Source: Streptosporangium oxazolinicum
GTDB taxonomy: Bacteria; Actinomycetota; Actinomycetes; Streptosporangiales; Streptosporangiaceae
Assembly: GCF_039537505.1 (NCBI RefSeq)
Contig: NZ_BAABAQ010000009.1
Coordinates: 321,984-385,983 of the forward strand
Length of the DNA stretch: 64,000 bases
Reading direction: 5' to 3'
Part shown: positions 26,005 to 35,706 of the stretch, one piece after another
How the letters are laid out: each line of letters opens with the position of its first letter
How positions within the stretch are numbered: position 1 is the stretch's first letter
Notes under the pieces: model-generated
Told to the model about the DNA's origin: nothing
Databases searched by the model: none
Seen by the model: the letters and a program-made list of their open reading frames with translations, nothing else
Translations under genes and position numbers: made by a program

Positions 26005-26491
26005 CGCGCTGATCGCTGACTTCAGCCGTGAGGCCCTGCACCTGGAGATGCGGGACAACTACGAGGGTGACAGGCCGTGGTTCGACCGCTGGCGCGCAGG
26101 GGATCAGGAAGGCGTCAAGGCCGACATGCGGCCATGGTGCGATCAGGTCCGGGACGGAGTCGCCAGAGGGAAGACGTACCGGCGTCTGTGTGTCGTCTCC
26201 GAACCGCTCTCGGAATATCAGCGCTGGTGTCACGAGATGAACGACCTCAAGGTCAAGGCCGGGGAAGACCTGCGTTGGGTGCCTCGGCGACTCGTGTCCG
26301 CCGTAGCTCTACCCGGTAACGACTTCTGGTTGTTCGACTCCGAGATCGTGACGTTCGGCCTCTTCGACGGCAACGACATGCGAACGGACATCCTGCTTTC
26401 CCGAGACCCGGACGTCGTCCGGTTCTGCCTGGACACCTTCGCAAGACTTTGGGATCTGTCGATCCCGCACCACGAGTACCCACTGTCATAG
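25976..26491 (+). CDS. DUF6879 family protein
   Basis: 171-aa protein with the features of the DUF6879 family: N-terminal FSREALHLEMRDNY, central RGKTYRRLCVVSEPLSEYQRW and C-terminal LLSRDPDVVRFCLDTFARLWDLSIPHHEY. AGGGAG lies five bases before the ATG. It overlaps the preceding gene by 29 bases and ends five bases before the XRE regulator. The function is unknown; the constant pairing with XRE/DUF5753 proteins suggests a regulatory or antitoxin-like module. Confidence 0.85.
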   Translation: MESISPKDRSALIADFSREALHLEMRDNYEGDRPWFDRWRAGDQEGVKADMRPWCDQVRDGVARGKTYRRLCVVSEPLSEYQRWCHEMNDLKVKAGEDLRWVPRRLVSAVALPGNDFWLFDSEIVTFGLFDGNDMRTDILLSRDPDVVRFCLDTFARLWDLSIPHHEYPLS

Positions 26492-26495
26492 TCGA

Positions 26496-27350
26496 GTGCC
26501 CGAGCAACAAGGAGAAGCCAAGAAGGCGTTCGGTGTCCGGCTCCGGAACCTACGCCTTGACGCGAGGCTGAGTGGTCGCCAGCTCTCAGCGGTAACAGGC
26601 ATGCGACCGTCCAAGGTCTCCCGTATCGAGCACGCTCGACAGAACCCCACAGAGGACGACATCAGGACATGGTGTCGGGCGTGCTCTGCGGAGAACCAAA
26701 TACCCGAGTTGATCGCCGCCCATCGGCAGATCGACGAGATGTGGCAGGAGCACCGGCAACAGCTACGCCAAGGGCTCAAGAACCTTTCTGCGAAGAACAA
26801 GCCACTGTATGAGCGAACGAGGCTGATGCGCGTTTACACGTCGCTCAACATCCCCGGCTTCCTGCAGAAGCCGATGTACGTCCGTGCCGTGGTAGAGGCG
26901 GTAACGCAGTTTCACGCGCTTCCGGACGACGTAGACGAAGCGGTCCAGGCCCGGCTGGGCCGTCTCCAAGTCCTGACCTCGGGGCCGGGTCAGTTCGCTT
27001 TCGCAGTCGAGGCGTCAGCGCTGTACGTAGCCCTCGGAGACCAGGCCACGATGGAGGAACAGTTCGATTTTCTTATCGCGGCAACGCGGATGAATCACGT
27101 GTCCCTAGGCATCATCCCGCTGGGGACGACCCGTAACCGGGTCTGGGCGGGCGAGAACTTCTACATCTTCGATGAGCACACCGTGCGTAGCGACCAGTGG
27201 ACCGGGACGTACGAGACGAGCAGGCCGATTGAGATTGCCACCTTCCTAAGGATCTTCAACCTGCTGCGTGAGCAGGCCGTCTACGGCGACGCCGCCCGAG
27301 CTGAGATCGAGGCGGCTCGGAGGTATCTGCAATCTCGGGAAACTTTCTAG
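26496..27350 (+). CDS. XRE-family regulator with DUF5753 (Scr1-type) domain
   Basis: 284-aa protein. The helix-turn-helix spans about residues 12-70 (RLRNLRLDARLSGRQLSAVTGMRPSKVSRIEHARQNPT) and the DUF5753 domain about 100-280 (SLNIPGFLQKPMYVRAVVE, PLGTTRNRVWAGENFYIFDEH). GTG at 26496 follows the DUF6879 stop by four bases, so translation is probably coupled. In the WhiJ-like systems of Streptomyces such regulators work with a DUF397 partner; a DUF397 gene lies 1.4 kb downstream at 28708. GC is lower than in the flanks. Confidence 0.87.
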   Translation: MPEQQGEAKKAFGVRLRNLRLDARLSGRQLSAVTGMRPSKVSRIEHARQNPTEDDIRTWCRACSAENQIPELIAAHRQIDEMWQEHRQQLRQGLKNLSAKNKPLYERTRLMRVYTSLNIPGFLQKPMYVRAVVEAVTQFHALPDDVDEAVQARLGRLQVLTSGPGQFAFAVEASALYVALGDQATMEEQFDFLIAATRMNHVSLGIIPLGTTRNRVWAGENFYIFDEHTVRSDQWTGTYETSRPIEIATFLRIFNLLREQAVYGDAARAEIEAARRYLQSRETF

Positions 27351-27384
27351 CCCCGGTTCTGACTGGACTCCTACCGTCTGGGTT

Positions 27385-27774
27385 ATGGCATCCGGACAGA
27401 CAGTGACAGAGGCCCGTGCCGGAGGGCAAGAGGGCGACGAGAGGGCGAGCCTCGCTGAGCAAGGGCTCCCCGAGGGGTTGAGTAACCTCGCACGGCTGGT
27501 CAGAGCCCAGGGGATACGTACGTCGATCATTCACTGTGTGGGGCTTCGCCTCTACGGTGATCGCCCCGACCCGTTCCCGCGAAGTGACCGCTTCGAGCTG
27601 GTCGCGCATAGTCGTGGTGGCTGGGAAATCGCGACGGTGACCATGGGGGACCGCTCCGGTTGCTTCATGGTCTCGCTTCCCACGGTCGCGGTCGGTTGCC
27701 AGCAGGTCAACGCCGACCAGCCGCACGCGGTCGTGGACCTGATCCTCGCCGCACTCCCGAAGGAGACGGCGTGA
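27385..27774 (+). CDS. Hypothetical protein
   Basis: 129-aa soluble protein, not recognised. The N-terminal ~30 residues are polar and probably disordered; the rest looks like a small alpha/beta domain (FELVAHSRGGWEIATVTMGDRSGCFMVSLP). ATG at 27385 is preferred over the earlier in-frame start at 27268, which lies inside the XRE gene. Its stop overlaps the next start (GTGA). It is part of a run of overlapping genes with the island's unknown proteins. Confidence 0.65.
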   Translation: MASGQTVTEARAGGQEGDERASLAEQGLPEGLSNLARLVRAQGIRTSIIHCVGLRLYGDRPDPFPRSDRFELVAHSRGGWEIATVTMGDRSGCFMVSLPTVAVGCQQVNADQPHAVVDLILAALPKETA

Positions 27775-27956
27775 GGCTGGAGATACCGGAGTCCGACGTC
27801 ACGGAAAACCCGGACGGCACCCCTGAGGCACGGCGCGAAGGCAACTCTGTGAGTGCCCCTGCCGACGTGAGCGGAACGACAGTCCGAGAGCTTGAGCTGG
27901 AGTGCCCGGCCGCGCGGGTGCTGTGGTCCCTCGAACCGGACGGGGAGACGCGATGA
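27771..27956 (+). CDS. Small hypothetical protein, coupled on both sides
   Basis: 61-aa acidic protein, rich in Glu/Pro, ending LECPAARVLWSLEPDGETR. GTG at 27771 overlaps the previous stop (GTGA), has AAGGAG five bases upstream, and its own stop overlaps the next ATG (ATGA). The tight coupling is the main reason to call it real. No domain is recognised. Confidence 0.62.
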   Translation: MRLEIPESDVTENPDGTPEARREGNSVSAPADVSGTTVRELELECPAARVLWSLEPDGETR

Positions 27957-28582
27957 CCGGTGCCGCGCCGAGGGCGCTTCGTGTCCCCTACGTCATCGCG
28001 CACGCCGACGAGGGCGCGCCGCAACGCCTGCGGTTCGCCCGGCGTCCGTTTGGTGGGTTGCGGCTCGCCTACGACAACCCTCGCCGCAGCGACCTGGTCC
28101 GCGGAGTGCTTCGTGCCCGCGTCCTGAACAACCGCCAGGGGGCGCCGCAGTGGCGCAAGCTCAACACGCTGCGCCAGTGGCGATGCATGGAGAGAAACCT
28201 GTGCCAGGTCTGCGGTCTGGACGCGACGGACCCGATAACCGGACGCATCCCGTGGATCACCACCGCCACGGCTTTCCGCGCCATCCCCGATGTTTCGAAC
28301 AGCGGCTACACCAGCGCACCCGCCACCTGCCTGGCGTGCATCCCCGAATCCCTTGGCATGTGCCCTCAACTCCACGTGTCGTCAGCCGTGTACACCGTGG
28401 CCCGCAGTGAGCCCGCCGCCGTCCTGGCGGACATGTTCAGCCCCGGCCCCGGCGGGCGGGCCGTTCACACCGGAGAGCACAACGTCCTGGTCGGCCTGAA
28501 CGAACCGGCCCTGCTGCGCAGCGCGCTCGCCACCCAATTGATTGTCCGCATCGAGGACATGCGGCCCCTGAAAGTGACGTGA
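27953..28582 (+). CDS. Hypothetical protein with two Cys-pair motifs
   Basis: 209-aa protein not recognised. It has CQVCG near residue 85 and CLACIPESLGMC near residue 125, suggesting a structural zinc site, between an N-terminal basic region (LRFARRPFGGLRLAYDNPRR) and a C-terminal part with EPAAVLADMF. The Cys pairs recall zinc-stabilised nucleic-acid-binding proteins, but no HNH or other catalytic motif is clear. ATG overlaps the preceding stop (ATGA). A long inverted repeat follows the gene. Confidence 0.7.
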   Translation: MTGAAPRALRVPYVIAHADEGAPQRLRFARRPFGGLRLAYDNPRRSDLVRGVLRARVLNNRQGAPQWRKLNTLRQWRCMERNLCQVCGLDATDPITGRIPWITTATAFRAIPDVSNSGYTSAPATCLACIPESLGMCPQLHVSSAVYTVARSEPAAVLADMFSPGPGGRAVHTGEHNVLVGLNEPALLRSALATQLIVRIEDMRPLKVT

Positions 28583-28596
28583 GTTCTTCCCTCTAC

Positions 28597-28667
28597 TTCC
28601 CGGAGGGTCAGATGTCTTCCCCGGAGCGGCCTCACACCCGTGGCCCGTCCCCCTGACCCTCCGGGAA
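28597..28667 (+). repeat. 15-bp perfect inverted repeat, 41-base loop
   Basis: TTCCCGGAGGGTCAG (28597-28611) pairs perfectly with CTGACCCTCCGGGAA (28653-28667). The loop can fold further through GGCC/GGCC segments. It sits 15 bases after the Cys-pair gene and 40 bases before the DUF397 gene, so it may be a terminator with an extended hairpin or a processed leader structure. Confidence 0.7.
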
Positions 28668-28707
28668 TCCAAGGTTGCTTCATCGTCATGAAGGGAGGTG
28701 TACATAA

Positions 28708-28926
28708 ATGGACATTTATACCGTGGATATGACCGGGGTCTCATTCCGCCGTCTCTGCGGGGGTAATCAGCAGGAGGAGAACCAGGAAAGCTGTGTGGAA
28801 ATAGCGGATGTTCCGGGACAGCCGGGAATGTTCGCGCTGCGAGACAGCAAGAACCCCGCAGCGGGCATGCTGCGGTTCACGCACGAAGAGCTGGTCGGCT
28901 TCGCCGCCGGTGTGGGTACGCTGTGA
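28708..28926 (+). CDS. DUF397 protein
   Basis: 72-aa DUF397 family protein with the defining C-terminal half SCVEIADV...ALRDSKNPAAGMLRFTHEEL. AGGGAGGTG lies seven bases before the ATG, a very strong ribosome site. DUF397 proteins act with XRE/DUF5753 regulators in Streptomyces development and antibiotic control; the likely partner is the regulator at 26496. A strong hairpin follows at once. Confidence 0.9.
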   Translation: MDIYTVDMTGVSFRRLCGGNQQEENQESCVEIADVPGQPGMFALRDSKNPAAGMLRFTHEELVGFAAGVGTL

Positions 28927-28937
28927 AACCAGAAAAG

Positions 28938-28970
28938 GCCCCCGCGTGTCTCCACGCGGGGGCTGTTGTC
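28938..28970 (+). terminator. Intrinsic terminator after the DUF397 gene
   Basis: 11-bp GC stem (28938-28948 with 28953-28963), loop TCTC, followed by TGTTGTCCTT. It begins 12 bases after the DUF397 stop and ends just before the next gene's ribosome site. Confidence 0.85.
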
Positions 28971-28985
28971 CTTAGTGAGGATGAT

Positions 28986-29417
28986 ATGTCGGGGCATTAC
29001 CATTCTTACCAGTGGATCGGCCAGGCTGCTTCCCTCGACAAAGCGGACGGGGTGCGCAGGCCACCGCTCCCGCCGACGCCTATGGACGAGTTCCGCAATT
29101 CTCCGCTGCCGCCCTTTCGCATGTGTGATTGGCTTCTCAAGCCGTCAACCCACATCAAGGTAACCGGGGATCTCGAAACGGCGCTCACCTGGCTGGAAGA
29201 ACAATGGCACCAGCTTGAGCCCTCTTTCGCCCACCCAGACCGAGAAAAGCGTTTGGGAGGCAGTGAAGGGCGGCTCCAGGACGCTCAGGCCGCGCTGATG
29301 TGTTGCGGAAGCATGGCATGGGGGCATTGGCTGAGGGCAGAGCGTTTCGGCCTCACGGCCGTGGTCGGCTGTCCCGACGTTCACGCTCCTCATTATCGGT
29401 GCCCGGTCGGCGGGTGA
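28986..29417 (+). CDS. Hypothetical protein
   Basis: 143-aa protein starting MSGHYHSYQWIGQAASLDKADG; Trp- and Cys-containing, soluble, no domain recognised. AGTGAGG lies five bases before the ATG. It follows a terminator, so it must use its own promoter or read-through. Composition is lower in GC than the flanks, as for the rest of the island. Confidence 0.6.
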   Translation: MSGHYHSYQWIGQAASLDKADGVRRPPLPPTPMDEFRNSPLPPFRMCDWLLKPSTHIKVTGDLETALTWLEEQWHQLEPSFAHPDREKRLGGSEGRLQDAQAALMCCGSMAWGHWLRAERFGLTAVVGCPDVHAPHYRCPVGG

Positions 29418-29688
29418 GCCGGTACGTCACCGAGTTCACGTACGCCGGTCGAGAGATGACATATCCGTGAAGCCATAGAGGCCAGTGCCTCGGCGGGGTG
29501 GTCAGGAGAACCGTCGCCTTCCGGCGTGGCGGGGATGGGGAGGCCGGCGTCCCGGACGGGGGGATCGGGTCCGTGGACGCCGGCCTCTGTGTACGGTCCA
29601 CGCTCGGCACGGGGGAGTCGTGGGCGTGGACCGGCTCCGGGGTCGGTGGGATTGGGGGCAATCCCGTCTGCCCGGAGGTCTGGGGAGG
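29418..29688. other. 271-bp spacer between convergent genes
   Basis: GC-rich spacer between the unknown gene ending at 29417 and the ATPase gene ending at 29689. I see no gene and no clear hairpin. Confidence 0.5.
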
Positions 29689-30189
29689 TTAGGGCTGCTG
29701 GGACCGGGTGGGGAGGTCGAACCAGACGGCGGTGCCGAGTTGGCCGGTGCCGCACAGGCGGGTCCATTGGGTGCCGCAGCGTCCGTGGGTGAGTTCGGTG
29801 ACGATGCGCAGGCCCCGGCCGCCGAGTTCGAGGTCGTCGATGCGCTGAGGGATGGGTGGGGGGCGGTGCAGGAGGTGGTCGATGAGGGTGGTTCCGGCTC
29901 CGGCGTCGACGACCTCGGCGCGGACGGGTAGGCCGTGGTCGTGCAGGAGGCGGAGTTCGTAGGGGCCGGGGGCGTAGCGGGTGGCGTTGGTGACCAGCTC
30001 GGAGACCACGATCTCCAACTCGTCGAGCACGTCTGGGTCCAGCGGGAGCTTGGCCAGCTGGTCGCGGAACAGTTCCCGGGCGCGACGGGCCGCGCTGCCG
30101 GGAGGCAGACACCAGGCGATCATCCGGAAGCGGGCATGAGGTCTGCCGTACTCGCCGGAGTCCGGGACGGGAACGCGCTCGATGAGCAT
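29689..30189 (-). CDS. ATP-binding protein, anti-sigma-factor-like HATPase
   Basis: 166-aa single-domain GHKL ATPase of the type common in Streptomyces (RsbW/SpoIIAB-like). N-box ELVTNATRYAPGPYELRL and G-box DLELGGRGLRIVTELTHG are intact. ATG at 30189 has AGGAG five bases upstream. Such proteins are anti-sigma kinases or act with XRE/DUF397 pairs; an XRE regulator lies divergently at 30544, which supports a joint regulatory role. Confidence 0.88.
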   Translation of the reverse strand: MLIERVPVPDSGEYGRPHARFRMIAWCLPPGSAARRARELFRDQLAKLPLDPDVLDELEIVVSELVTNATRYAPGPYELRLLHDHGLPVRAEVVDAGAGTTLIDHLLHRPPPIPQRIDDLELGGRGLRIVTELTHGRCGTQWTRLCGTGQLGTAVWFDLPTRSQQP

Positions 30190-30543
30190 CGTCGCTCCTA
30201 ACGGGTGGGACTGGGGGCAGTCCTGCGATCAGGTCGGCAGATGCTCTGCGGGCTCGCTCGGGTTTCGCCCCGGTGGGAAAGCGTGAGGTCAAGGGGGTAG
30301 CGGGACCGGCGGTGTGCAGGGCGTCCGATGGCGGCGGACGAACAGCGCCGACGGTCATGCCTATCTGTGACGTCGTGAACACGTACCGCTGTCACGCCTT
30401 GATGATGCAGCGCAAGCCACCCTCTAGGCAAGTCATTCCTAGAAGAAAGTCTTTCCTCAAGAAGAGATAGCGCTTTCTCAAGCCATCCCGGGCACTACGC
30501 TCCCCACGGGGCAGCATGAGGAAGCACGAGGAAGGAGGTGGCC
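30190..30543. promoter_or_regulatory. 354-bp divergent regulatory region with a dyad
   Basis: Separates the ATPase gene from the XRE operon. TCTAGG (30423-30428) and CCTAGA (30438-30443) form a dyad with a nine-base centre. The AT-rich stretch 30440-30480 holds CCTCAAG and TCTCAAG direct repeats, and AAGGAGGTG precedes the XRE start. Autoregulation by the XRE protein at these sites is a guess. No gene is seen here. Confidence 0.5.
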
Positions 30544-31401
30544 ATGCCCGTCGAACCCACCCCGCGACGCCGACGCCTGGGTGCGGAACTCAGGCGCATC
30601 CGCGAGGCCCTCGGCTGGACCCAGGAGGAAGCGGCAGGCCACCTCGGGTACCAGTCCCTCTCGACGGTCAGCAAGATCGAGAACGGGCTGCAAGGGCTCA
30701 GGATCCAGCAGCTTCCACACTTCTTCGAGGTCTTCGGCATCACCGACACCGTCCTGCGGGAAGAACTCCGCGACCTCGTACGCCGGGCCGGTGAAGCCGA
30801 CTGGTGGCAGCGCTACGAAGGCGTGGTCGACGACCCGCTCGGCGACTACCTCTCCCAGGTCGAGAACGCCAATGCCCTGTTCGTCTTCAACCCTCTCGCC
30901 GTCCACGGACTGCTCCAGACACCCGAGTATGCCCGTGCGGTGACCGAGGGCAGCCGCGTCTGGAAGACCCCCGAAGAGATCGACCACTTCGTAGCGCTTC
31001 GCCTGGAACATCAGCGCACCATGCTGGAACGCCGACTCCCGCTGAAGATCTGGACTGTGCTTCCCGAAGGAGTGTTGCACCAGGAAGTCGGTGGACGTGC
31101 CTGTATGCGCGCCCAGATCGAGCACCTGATACACCTCGCTCGCACCAACCCCGCCGTCACGATCCAGGTCCTGCCGTTCTCCGCCGGAGCCCACGCGGGA
31201 ATGGACGGCCCGTTTATGTTCATGTCGTTTTCCACCGGTCGCGACCTCGTGTGCATCGAGTCCCTGCGCGCCTCCCTGCACTTGAACGAACCCGAAGTCG
31301 TCGAGCTCTACCGCACCACCAGCGACCTGCTGAAGTCCGACGCCTTGTCACCGAAGGCGTCGATACCGCTTCTCGCTGCGATCGCCAAGGACCTCTCATG
31401 A
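30544..31401 (+). CDS. XRE-family regulator with DUF5753 (Scr1-type) domain
   Basis: 285-aa regulator. HTH about residues 8-65 (LGAELRRIREALGWTQEEAAGHLG...STVSKIENG) and DUF5753 about 100-275 (FNPLAVHGLLQTPEYARAVTEG, MDGPFMFMSFSTGRDLVCIES). ATG at 30544 has a near-perfect AAGGAGGTG ribosome site. Its stop overlaps the DUF397 start (ATGA), the standard partner arrangement of WhiJ-like systems. A second DUF397-type protein follows 16 bases later. Confidence 0.92.
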   Translation: MPVEPTPRRRRLGAELRRIREALGWTQEEAAGHLGYQSLSTVSKIENGLQGLRIQQLPHFFEVFGITDTVLREELRDLVRRAGEADWWQRYEGVVDDPLGDYLSQVENANALFVFNPLAVHGLLQTPEYARAVTEGSRVWKTPEEIDHFVALRLEHQRTMLERRLPLKIWTVLPEGVLHQEVGGRACMRAQIEHLIHLARTNPAVTIQVLPFSAGAHAGMDGPFMFMSFSTGRDLVCIESLRASLHLNEPEVVELYRTTSDLLKSDALSPKASIPLLAAIAKDLS

Positions 31402-31634
31402 ACAAGAACACCCTCGATCCCGACTGGGTGAAAACCCAACTCCGCGACGCCCGCTGGCACACCAGCAGCCTCAGCAGCGGCGGCAGCAACTGCGTCCAAA
31501 TCGCCTTCCTGGAACGGGGCATCGTGGCCCTGCGCGACTCCAAGAATCCCGAGAAGGCTCCGCACCTGTTCACCGACGCCGAATACGACGCCTTCACCGG
31601 CGGCATCGAACGCGGCGAACTCCGACGTCCCTGA
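31398..31634 (+). CDS. DUF397 protein
   Basis: 78-aa DUF397 protein (WHTSSLSSGGSNCVQIAFLERGIVALRDSKNPEKA split over two halves), translationally coupled to the XRE regulator by an ATGA overlap. Members of this family bind or modulate their cognate DUF5753 regulator. Followed by a second DUF397 gene. Confidence 0.92.
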   Translation: MNKNTLDPDWVKTQLRDARWHTSSLSSGGSNCVQIAFLERGIVALRDSKNPEKAPHLFTDAEYDAFTGGIERGELRRP

Positions 31635-31650
31635 GGAGAAAGGCGATTCA

Positions 31651-32082
31651 ATGATCGACGAGCAGGGTTGGATCACCAGCAGCTACAGCGGCAGCGGCCA
31701 GCAGTGTGTCCAGATGAGACCGGCTCCGTCCGGGGTCGCCGTCCGTGACTCCAAGAACCCGGACGGCCCCAGGCTGCTCTGTAGCTCCGACGCCTGGAGA
31801 TCCTTGGTGGCCGAAGCGCGAAATGGCTCCTACGACCTGCCCACGCACTTCCTCGAAACACCGTCCCACCTGCCCAAACCGGCAGTCGCGGACCTCGGGC
31901 TGGGCGCCGCCGAGTGGCTGCCCACTCTCAATCCGGGCGACATCCACCTGTCGATCGCTTTCGTTGACGACCACGTGGCGATGCGTCTCCTCCCCACAGT
32001 GGAGACGCTCGTGTTCACTCCCGGCGAGTGGAACGCCTGGCTCTCCGGAGCCAAGGACGGCGAATTCGACCACCTCGCCTAA
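31651..32082 (+). CDS. Tandem DUF397 protein
   Basis: 143-aa protein with two DUF397-like halves. The first (1-60) is canonical, ITSSYSGSGQQCVQM and VAVRDSKNPDGPRLL. The second (about 80-140) is degenerate but keeps the fold pattern (HLSIAFVDDHVAMRLL, LVFTPGEWNAWLSGAKDGEFD) and lacks the Cys and the RDSK motif. GAGGAGA precedes the ATG. It probably forms part of the same regulatory operon with the XRE protein. Confidence 0.85.
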   Translation: MIDEQGWITSSYSGSGQQCVQMRPAPSGVAVRDSKNPDGPRLLCSSDAWRSLVAEARNGSYDLPTHFLETPSHLPKPAVADLGLGAAEWLPTLNPGDIHLSIAFVDDHVAMRLLPTVETLVFTPGEWNAWLSGAKDGEFDHLA

Positions 32083-32203
32083 GCTGCCCGGCATCGGGGG
32101 AGGGTGTCTGGTTTGCGCGGGCGGTCGGTAACTCACGGGAATCCGGGCTTCCAGTCGACGGACATTACGGATGAACGTTGGAGACGAGGTCGAGGAGGTT
32201 TTC

Positions 32204-32551
32204 ATGAACACGCGCCGTAGCGCGTGCCCAACGTCGTCCCTTCCGTGTTCGGCGGCTCTGGCGGTGATCTTCGTGGTTCTTCTCGGTGCGTGTACGCCCC
32301 GAGACGATGAACAGTTTCATATCTCCAACTACACTGCGGAGACGGTGACGGTCAAACACAGAGTCGGCGGCGGTTCTTTCGCTACCCTCGCGCCGAAAGA
32401 GGGGGTGAGCAGGGGCCTTACCGAGGATATGTGTCGAGAACTTGAGCCCAAGGAAAGCGGCTGGCTGGTCGCCACCGGCACCGAAAGCGGAAAGACCTAC
32501 ACGTACGGTCCGCTCTTGTGTAACGGAAGGACCTGGACAATCGGAAAGTGA
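32204..32551 (+). CDS. Small lipoprotein
   Basis: 115-aa exported lipoprotein with a signal peptide ending LLGAC (about residues 1-30). The mature part is short, beta-rich in appearance (FHISNYTAETVTVKHRV...YTYGPLLCNGRTWTIGK), with two further Cys that could form a disulfide. GAGGAGG precedes the ATG. Not recognised beyond this. Confidence 0.75.
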   Translation: MNTRRSACPTSSLPCSAALAVIFVVLLGACTPRDDEQFHISNYTAETVTVKHRVGGGSFATLAPKEGVSRGLTEDMCRELEPKESGWLVATGTESGKTYTYGPLLCNGRTWTIGK

Positions 32552-32708
32552 ACGACGCGGTGACCGAGGCCGCTCGGGGCCGGTGGGGTCGAACGCATTC
32601 CCGGCCCGGCCGTCCGCCTGCCCCTGCTTCTCGCGAGCGACACCGCGACCTCGGCGGCGCTGCGCGCCCTCGAAGCCCTCTCCTGACGCCTGTTCCCGTT
32701 CGAACCCG

Positions 32709-32739
32709 TTGACCTCAAGTTAAGTCAAGGTTCTACCGT
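32709..32739 (+). promoter_or_regulatory. MerR-type promoter with 19-bp spacer for the SnoaL-like gene
   Basis: -35 TTGACC (32709-32714) and -10 TACCGT (32734-32739) are separated by 19 bp, the overlong spacing used by MerR-family activators. The spacer is an imperfect dyad, CCTCAAGTT and AAGTCAAGG. The expected start of transcription coincides with the ATG at 32747, giving a leaderless mRNA. No MerR gene lies in the window. Confidence 0.6.
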
Positions 32740-32746
32740 GATCCGC

Positions 32747-33163
32747 ATGAGCACAACGAATTTCGCCGACCAGGTGAACCAGGCCGATATGGAAGCGATC
32801 AGGCAGGTGGTCGCCACGGTCGAACACGCCCAGAACAACGAACTCCCCGACGAGTTCCTCGCCCTGTTCCGGGCCGACGCGATCTGGACGACGGGCGGCG
32901 GCAAACGTCTCTTCGGCCGTGAGGCGATCTCCACGTTCACCCACCAGGTGCTTCCCGGCGGGATGCGGGACTTGACGGTCACGTTCGAGATCGAACACGT
33001 GCTGCTCATCCGTCCCGACGTCGCCGCCGTGAAGGTGCGTCAGGTCTACCGCAAGCCCGACGGGACGGAGGAGGTGGGCACGCCGCTGTTCGTCATGGCG
33101 AAGGAGGACGGGCGGTGGCGCCTGACCGCCTGCCAGAACACCATCGTGCCCGGCGACGACTGA
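32747..33163 (+). CDS. SgcJ/EcaC-type SnoaL-like protein
   Basis: 138-aa NTF2-fold protein of the SgcJ/EcaC family (EAIRQVVATVEHAQNNELPDEFLALFRADAIWTT...GREAIS...VYRKPDGTEEVGTPLFVMAKEDGRWRL). Members are small hydrolases, cyclases or stress proteins of uncertain activity. ATG at 32747 fits a leaderless transcript from the MerR-type promoter; a GTG nine bases earlier with AAGG upstream is the alternative. It is a single gene. Confidence 0.83.
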   Translation: MSTTNFADQVNQADMEAIRQVVATVEHAQNNELPDEFLALFRADAIWTTGGGKRLFGREAISTFTHQVLPGGMRDLTVTFEIEHVLLIRPDVAAVKVRQVYRKPDGTEEVGTPLFVMAKEDGRWRLTACQNTIVPGDD

Positions 33164-33272
33164 CCGCGTCCGGCGCCGCGACCCGCCCCCGGCGACGACC
33201 CGCGCACCGGGCCGCCGCCGGTCGTCGCCGGGCCGCCACCGGGTCGCCGACACTCCCGCGACCCCCGTCGGC

Positions 33273-35642
<2,370 letters not shown>

Positions 35643-35650
35643 TTGATATC

Positions 35651-35697
35651 CTTAGGGTGTAAAGAGTTGGCTCGGCCAAGTTAGTTTATGCCGTAAG
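35651..35697. promoter_or_regulatory. Inverted repeats in the uvrA-like/tetR divergent promoter
   Basis: Outer arms CTTAGGGTGTAAA (35651-35663) and TTTATGCCGTAAG (35685-35697) match at 10 of 13 positions. Nested within is the dyad TTGGC-tcg-GCCAA (35667-35679). They fill the whole 64-bp gap between the two divergent starts, as expected for a TetR-type operator controlling both genes. Confidence 0.6.
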
Positions 35698-35706
35698 GAG
35701 TGGCAA

